Shown: piece by piece, positions 7,428 to 10,181 of the stretch
Position numbering within the stretch: the first letter of the stretch is position 1
Layout of the letters: each line of letters starts with the position of its first letter
NCBI GenBank assembly: GCA_025924775.1
Contig: JAICHS010000072.1
Span: 1 to 10,181 of the forward strand
Source: Rhodanobacteraceae bacterium
GTDB lineage: Bacteria > Pseudomonadota > Gammaproteobacteria > Xanthomonadales > Rhodanobacteraceae
DNA length: 10,181 nucleotides
Reading direction: 5' to 3'
The notes under the pieces: generated by a model
Database searches by the model: none
What the model saw: only the letters and a program-made list of their open reading frames with translations
Told to the model about the DNA's origin: nothing
Position numbers and translations under genes: made by a program

Positions 7428-7979
7428 ATGACGGGCGCGTTCCAGTTGCACGGGCGCAACGGGCACCTGCAGGGCATTGAGCAGGGTTGCGACCACTGTA
7501 CGCGGATAACCGATGTGGCATGCACGTTTTTTGGCATCGGCAGGCGCTTGGCAACGGCTGGTCCTGGTACGGATGATGGCACTGGCCACCTTCGGCGGCA
7601 CGCGTGGCGCCGTCGCGGCCCCGCAAATGCTGGTGACCGGTTTCGCCGCATGGCTGATGTATCGCACGCTGAAACTGCATACCCGCAGGCCGCGCCCCTT
7701 CCGCGCGCACCCGGACGTGATCGCAGGGCAGCCGCGCTGGATGAATTCAGCTTTCCATCGGGCCACACCCTGCATGCCGTCAGTTTCACGGTCATCGCCA
7801 CCGCCTGGTTCCCCTTCCTCGTGGTGTTGCTGGTTCTGTTCACCGTGCTCGTCGCGATGTCGCGGGTGGCGCTCCGCCTGCATTACCCGTCCGACGTGCT
7901 GGTCGGCGTGCTGATCGGGGCCGTGCTCGGAACCGTATCGGTGTGGTCAAGTTCAATACCGCTGCTGGCCATGGTCTGA
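7428..7979 (+). pseudogene. PAP2-family membrane phosphatase, broken by frameshifts
   Basis: All three PAP2 phosphatase signatures survive, but in different frames. KLHTRRPRP (K-x6-RP, about 7672-7698) sits in the frame that also holds MLVTGFAAWLMYRTL. FPSGHTLHAVSF (PSGH) and SRVALRLHYPSD (SR-x5-H-x3-D) lie in the next frame, with hydrophobic segments between and after them, ending at TGA 7977-7979. The switch is near 7724-7732. Two earlier switches are suggested: near 7546 (FFGIGRRL to LGNGWSWYG) and near 7573 (to MMALATFGG). An ATG at 7428 preceded by GGGGGTG may be the old start. Intact relatives dephosphorylate lipid or undecaprenyl pyrophosphate at the membrane. Its 3' end overlaps the end of asnB on the other strand by 97 bases. 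Confidence 0.8.
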
Positions 7980-9733
7980 CGACCGACACGGCCTGCCGCT
8001 TTTGGAAGCAGGCAGCGTTGCGCCGCGGCGGCAGCTTTGTCGAAGGACGCGCCGACGGCCGGCTCAGGCCGCGCGGTGCTGACGTGCACGCCCCGCACCG
8101 CGCGGCCGGACGGATCTGCGCTGGCGGCAAACGCCGGATCCCAGGCAATCGCCGCCGGCGAGGAACACGCAATGGACTTGCCGCCAGGTACGGTCGCGGC
8201 GCAGGCGGCACCCGGGTAGCAACGTTCGAACAGCGACCGGTAGAGGTACGCCTCCTTGGTTTGCGGCGGGTTGTGCGGGAAGCGTGACGCGGCCGCCGCG
8301 AACGCGCGGTCGTCCACCGTGTTTTTGGCATGCGCCTTGAGGCCGTCGATCCAGCCGTAGCCGACGCCATCGCTGAACTGTTCCTTCTGACGCCACAGGA
8401 TTTCCCGCGGCAGCACGCCTTCAAAAGCTGCGCGCAGCAGGTATTTCTCCATTCGCCCTGGTCCCGACATCTTCGCCGCGGCATCGATGCCCATCGCGAC
8501 ATCCAGGAACTCGAGATCGAGGAAAGGCACCCGCGCCTCGACACCCCAGGCCAGCATCGCCTTGTTGGCGCGCAGGCAATCGTAGCTGTGCAGGTCGTCC
8601 AGCTTGCGCACCGTTTCGGCGTGGAACGCCTCCGGCGAGGGCGCCTTGTGGAAATACAGATAGCCACCGAAGATTTCATCCGAGCCCTCTCCCGACAGCA
8701 CCATCTTCACGCCCATGGCCTTGATCCGCCTGGCCAGCAGGTACATCGGCGTGGCCGCGCGGATGGTTGTCACATCGTAGGTTTCGAGGTGCCGCACCAC
8801 TTCGGGCAACGCATCGATGCCTTCCTGGAAGCTGTACACGAACGCGTGGTGCACCGTACCCAGCGCATCGGCCGCGATCCGCGCCGCGGCCAGGTCCGGC
8901 GAACCCTCCAGCCCGATCGCGAACGAATGCAGGCGCCGCCACCAGGCCTCGCTGCGATCGCCATCCTCGATGCGCTCGCGCGCGAAGCGAACGGCACAAG
9001 CCGCCACCAGCGATGAGTCCAGGCCGCCGGACAGCAACACGCCGTACGGCACGTCGGTCATCAGCTGGCGGTGTACGGCTTGTTCGAACGTGCGGCGCAA
9101 CGCCCCCGGTGCGGGCAGGTGGCCGCGCGTCGCCGCGTAGTCGCGCCAGGGTTTGCGGTAATAGCGCACCAGCTTCCGGGTGGCACTGTCGTACACGTGC
9201 CCCGGCGGAAACTCCGCGACGTCGGCGCACAGGTCGGCCAGCGCCTTCATTTCCGAGGCCACGCACAGCCGCCCGCTGGCATCGTGGCCCCAGTACAACG
9301 GGCACACGCCGATCGGATCGCGCGCGATGATGTAGCTCCGTGCCTGCGCGTCCCACAGCGCGAACGCGAAAATGCCGTTCAGGTGCGACAGGAAACCCGC
9401 GCCCGCGCCACGATACAGTGCATTGATCACCTCGCAGTCGGAGGCCGTCGTGAAGTCGTAGTCGCCGGCCGCGCGCAACGCCGCGTGGTTGTAGATCTCG
9501 CCGTTCACCGCGAGCACAAGGCCGCCGTCACGCGATCGCAACGGCTGCGCGCCCGAGCCCGGATCGACGATCGCCAGCCGCTCGTGCACCAGGATCGCGC
9601 CTGCATCCGCGTACACCCCGCTGCAGTCCGGGCCGCGGTGCCGCTGGCGCGCCGACAAGTCCAGCGCCTGCCGGCGCAGCGCGGCAAGCGGGTCGTCCGG
9701 TTGCAGGTCGAACATTCCGAAAATCGCACACAT
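7883..9733 (-). CDS. asnB: Asparagine synthetase B (glutamine-hydrolysing)
   Basis: ATP-dependent conversion of aspartate and glutamine to asparagine and glutamate. The start MCAIFG leaves Cys2 as the N-terminal nucleophile of the class II glutaminase domain (about 2-200), with R52, NGEIYN (77-82) and RDPIGVCPLY (138-147). The synthetase domain has the pyrophosphate loop SGGLDSS (235-241), SGEGSDE (347-353) and EARVPFLD (399-406). The ATG at 9733 is chosen over an upstream in-frame ATG at 9838 because catalysis needs Cys next to the start and an AGGAGG precedes it; the longer form would translate through the terminator hairpin. The E. coli-like core ends at about residue 552 (SIACSSPAAIAWDPAF, then DPSGRAVRGVHVS). 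Another 64 residues, rich in Ala/Ser/Thr, run to 616 with no family likeness I recognise, reaching antisense into the PAP2 remnant. The gene stands alone behind an attenuator-like leader with Asn codons. Confidence 0.95.
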   Translation of the reverse strand: MCAIFGMFDLQPDDPLAALRRQALDLSARQRHRGPDCSGVYADAGAILVHERLAIVDPGSGAQPLRSRDGGLVLAVNGEIYNHAALRAAGDYDFTTASDCEVINALYRGAGAGFLSHLNGIFAFALWDAQARSYIIARDPIGVCPLYWGHDASGRLCVASEMKALADLCADVAEFPPGHVYDSATRKLVRYYRKPWRDYAATRGHLPAPGALRRTFEQAVHRQLMTDVPYGVLLSGGLDSSLVAACAVRFARERIEDGDRSEAWWRRLHSFAIGLEGSPDLAAARIAADALGTVHHAFVYSFQEGIDALPEVVRHLETYDVTTIRAATPMYLLARRIKAMGVKMVLSGEGSDEIFGGYLYFHKAPSPEAFHAETVRKLDDLHSYDCLRANKAMLAWGVEARVPFLDLEFLDVAMGIDAAAKMSGPGRMEKYLLRAAFEGVLPREILWRQKEQFSDGVGYGWIDGLKAHAKNTVDDRAFAAAASRFPHNPPQTKEAYLYRSLFERCYPGAACAATVPGGKSIACSSPAAIAWDPAFAASADPSGRAVRGVHVSTARPEPAVGASFDKAAAAAQRCLLPKAAGRVGRQTMASSGIELDHTDTVPSTAPISTPTSTSDG

Positions 9734-9742
9734 GTTGGTTGG

Positions 9743-9748
9743 CCTCCT
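9743..9748 (-). promoter_or_regulatory. Shine-Dalgarno site of asnB
   Basis: AGGAGG on the minus strand, nine bases before the ATG at 9733. It is the best ribosome site near either possible asnB start. It lies 11 bases after the terminator T-run, so it is transcribed only when the upstream terminator is read through. Confidence 0.85.
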
Positions 9749-9759
9749 GGTCTGGAAAC

Positions 9760-9795
9760 AAAAAGACCAAGGCCCGCACGGGGCGGGCCTTGGTC
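9760..9795 (-). terminator. Attenuator terminator hairpin (arms 3:4) in the asnB leader
   Basis: On the minus strand GACCAAGGCCCG (9795-9784) pairs perfectly over 12 bp with CGGGCCTTGGTC (9776-9765) around the loop CCCCGTG, followed at once by TTTTTG. It is a strong intrinsic terminator pointing at asnB and only 27 bases before its ATG, so it would stop transcription before the gene. There is no upstream gene whose normal end it could be, except the 42-codon leader frame that ends 24 bases earlier. Its 5' arm can pair instead with the end of that leader. Confidence 0.9.
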
Positions 9796-9836
9796 GCGTG
9801 TCTGAGATGGTTACAGCAGCTACGCGCGGGCCCGCC
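9782..9836 (-). promoter_or_regulatory. Antiterminator pairing (arms 2:3) of the asnB leader
   Basis: GGCGGGCC (9836-9829, within the last codons of the leader peptide) is the exact complement of GGCCCGCC (9789-9782), which forms part of the 5' arm and loop of the terminator. The eight G:C pairs would prevent the terminator from forming. The same arm 2 is also part of the upstream hairpin over the Asn codons, so the three structures exclude one another as in the trp, his or ilv leaders. The pairing is seen in the sequence; the switch is inferred. Confidence 0.7.
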
Positions 9837-9948
9837 AACGGTTGGCGTTATTGTTCGCGCGATGATTGTTGCGGTTGTAGGAAGCTGCCACGGCACGCGC
9901 CGCGCAGGGCGCGGCGGTGACGACGTGGCTGGCGATCAGCAAAGACAT
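9820..9948 (-). CDS. Asn-rich leader peptide of asnB (attenuation)
   Basis: A 42-codon frame from ATG 9948 to TAG 9820 on the minus strand. Its C-terminal part reads SYNRNNHRANNNANRWRARA: seven of the twelve residues 25-36 are Asn (codons AAC and AAT). The stop lies directly after the 1:2 hairpin arm and 24 bases before the terminator stem. In the classical model a ribosome at the stop covers arm 2 and lets the terminator form, while a ribosome stalled at the Asn codons (9876-9841) covers arm 1 and frees arm 2 for antitermination. The gene downstream makes asparagine, so the codon bias matches the pathway. The start is less sure: only a weak GGGG lies four bases upstream, and GTG at codon 20 is an alternative. 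The peptide itself probably has no function beyond control. Confidence 0.82.
   Translation of the reverse strand: MSLLIASHVVTAAPCAARAVAASYNRNNHRANNNANRWRARA
9823..9861 (-). promoter_or_regulatory. 1:2 (pause) hairpin over the Asn codons
   Basis: On the minus strand CGCGCG (9861-9856) can pair with CGCGCG (9828-9823). Inside this, CGCCA of CGCCAAC (9847-9841) pairs with TGGCG of GTTGGCG (9839-9833) around a short loop. The 5' arm contains the AAC AAT AAC codons, so a ribosome halted there would open the hairpin. The stem has an unequal internal loop and is weaker than the terminator. Confidence 0.6.
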
Positions 9949-9955
9949 GGCCCCA

Positions 9956-9984
9956 ACTAGACCAGAACTTCGGCGCTCGGGCAA
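9956..9984 (-). promoter_or_regulatory. Candidate promoter of the asnB leader
   Basis: TTGCCC (9984-9979) and TCTAGT (9961-9956) are spaced by 17 bases, each matching four of six sigma-70 consensus positions. If real, transcription would begin at or beside the A of the leader ATG (9948), giving a leaderless leader-peptide mRNA, which would explain the poor ribosome site. The match is weak. Confidence 0.25.
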
Positions 9985-10024
9985 GTCCCGCGCCGGGACG
10001 TAGCTGCCAACCGACGCCGCACTT

Positions 10025-10106
10025 TTATTGATGGTTGCCCCGGACCCACCGCTTCGCTACGCTTGCCGCTCCCTTGGGGAGTAGCCGCCTTCGCGCCTTG
10101 CGAAGG
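10025..10106 (-). repeat. Possible dispersed intergenic element with small hairpins
   Basis: Two short perfect hairpins stand close together: CTCCC-TTG-GGGAG (10069-10081) and CCTTCGC-gcctt-GCGAAGG (10088-10106). On the minus strand one frame reads LLPKGAASVAKRWVRGNHQ before a TAA at 10027-10025, the kind of tail that dispersed intergenic elements add to short predicted proteins in related genomes. I recognise the style but cannot confirm copies, since only one is in the window. The stretch from 9985 to the right edge otherwise shows a 6-bp hairpin GTCCCG/CGGGAC (9985-9999) and no gene I can defend. Confidence 0.25.
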
Positions 10107-10181
10107 GATCGCGTCAACACACTTGGCCGCAGGCCATGGCGCGATCGGTCACGGACTTGGCAAGACCTTGGGTATCGGTCG

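Noticed and set aside
7136..7883. Long minus-strand frames opposite the GDCCVFC and PAP2 remnants
   Set aside because: No recognisable motif in either. The plus strand shows family signatures (GDCCVFC, KLHTRRPRP, PSGH, SRxxxxxHxxxD) even though they are in broken frames.
7428..7979. PAP2 gene as intact with programmed frameshifting
   Set aside because: At least two and probably three frame changes are needed, none at a recognisable slippery site, and neighbouring genes in the same stretch are also broken.
9734..9838. A longer AsnB beginning at an in-frame ATG at 9838
   Set aside because: Class II glutaminase activity needs Cys directly after the initiator Met, which only the 9733 start gives. 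The longer form has no ribosome site and crosses the terminator.
10114..10181. C-terminal end of a minus-strand gene (TDTQGLAKSVTDRAMACGQVC then TGA), or alternatively a plus-strand start MARSVTDLARPW at 10135
   Set aside because: Only some 20 codons are visible, several frames are open at the edge, codon use does not separate them and no family is recognised. More sequence to the right would decide.

Overview
The window is high-GC DNA (GC-rich third codon positions throughout) from a proteobacterium. The elongator tRNA-Met, the NAD-linked formate dehydrogenase architecture and the gene set fit a gammaproteobacterium of the Xanthomonadales/Rhodanobacteraceae type; this placement is inference, not proof.

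Layout. (1) Positions 1-4492, plus strand: three tightly coupled genes for a cytosolic NAD+-dependent, molybdenum/tungsten bis-MGD formate dehydrogenase. They are a fused NuoE-NuoF-like diaphorase subunit (cut by the left edge), a small separate iron-sulfur subunit, and the 716-aa catalytic subunit. Consecutive genes overlap by one and four bases (TGATG and ATGA). (2) 4529-5896, minus strand: a CLC-family chloride channel/transporter, converging on the formate dehydrogenase operon. (3) 6018-6153, plus strand: tRNA-Met(CAT) with its own intrinsic terminator. (4) 6243-7979, plus strand: a gene graveyard directly behind the tRNA. It holds a P4-type integrase remnant, an ECF sigma factor lacking part of region 2, a frameshifted small Cys-rich GDCCVFC protein and a PAP2 phosphatase broken by several frameshifts. 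The intact genes on both sides show no comparable damage. (5) 7883-9733, minus strand: glutamine-hydrolysing asparagine synthetase (asnB) with an unusual C-terminal tail running antisense into the PAP2 remnant. (6) 9760-9948, minus strand: what looks like a complete transcription attenuator in front of asnB. It comprises a 42-codon leader peptide with seven Asn codons within twelve residues, a 1:2 hairpin over those codons, an 8-bp all-GC antiterminator pairing, and a 12-bp terminator stem with a T-run just before the asnB Shine-Dalgarno. (7) 9985-10181: small hairpins and perhaps a dispersed repeat, no convincing gene.

How it works together. Formate electrons would pass from the bis-MGD centre through the Fe-S subunit to FMN and NAD+ in the diaphorase subunit. 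The asnB module appears self-regulating: when charged tRNA-Asn is short, the ribosome stalls in the Asn-rich leader, the antiterminator forms and asnB is transcribed; when Asn is plentiful the terminator forms. This attenuator is the most interesting item in the window.
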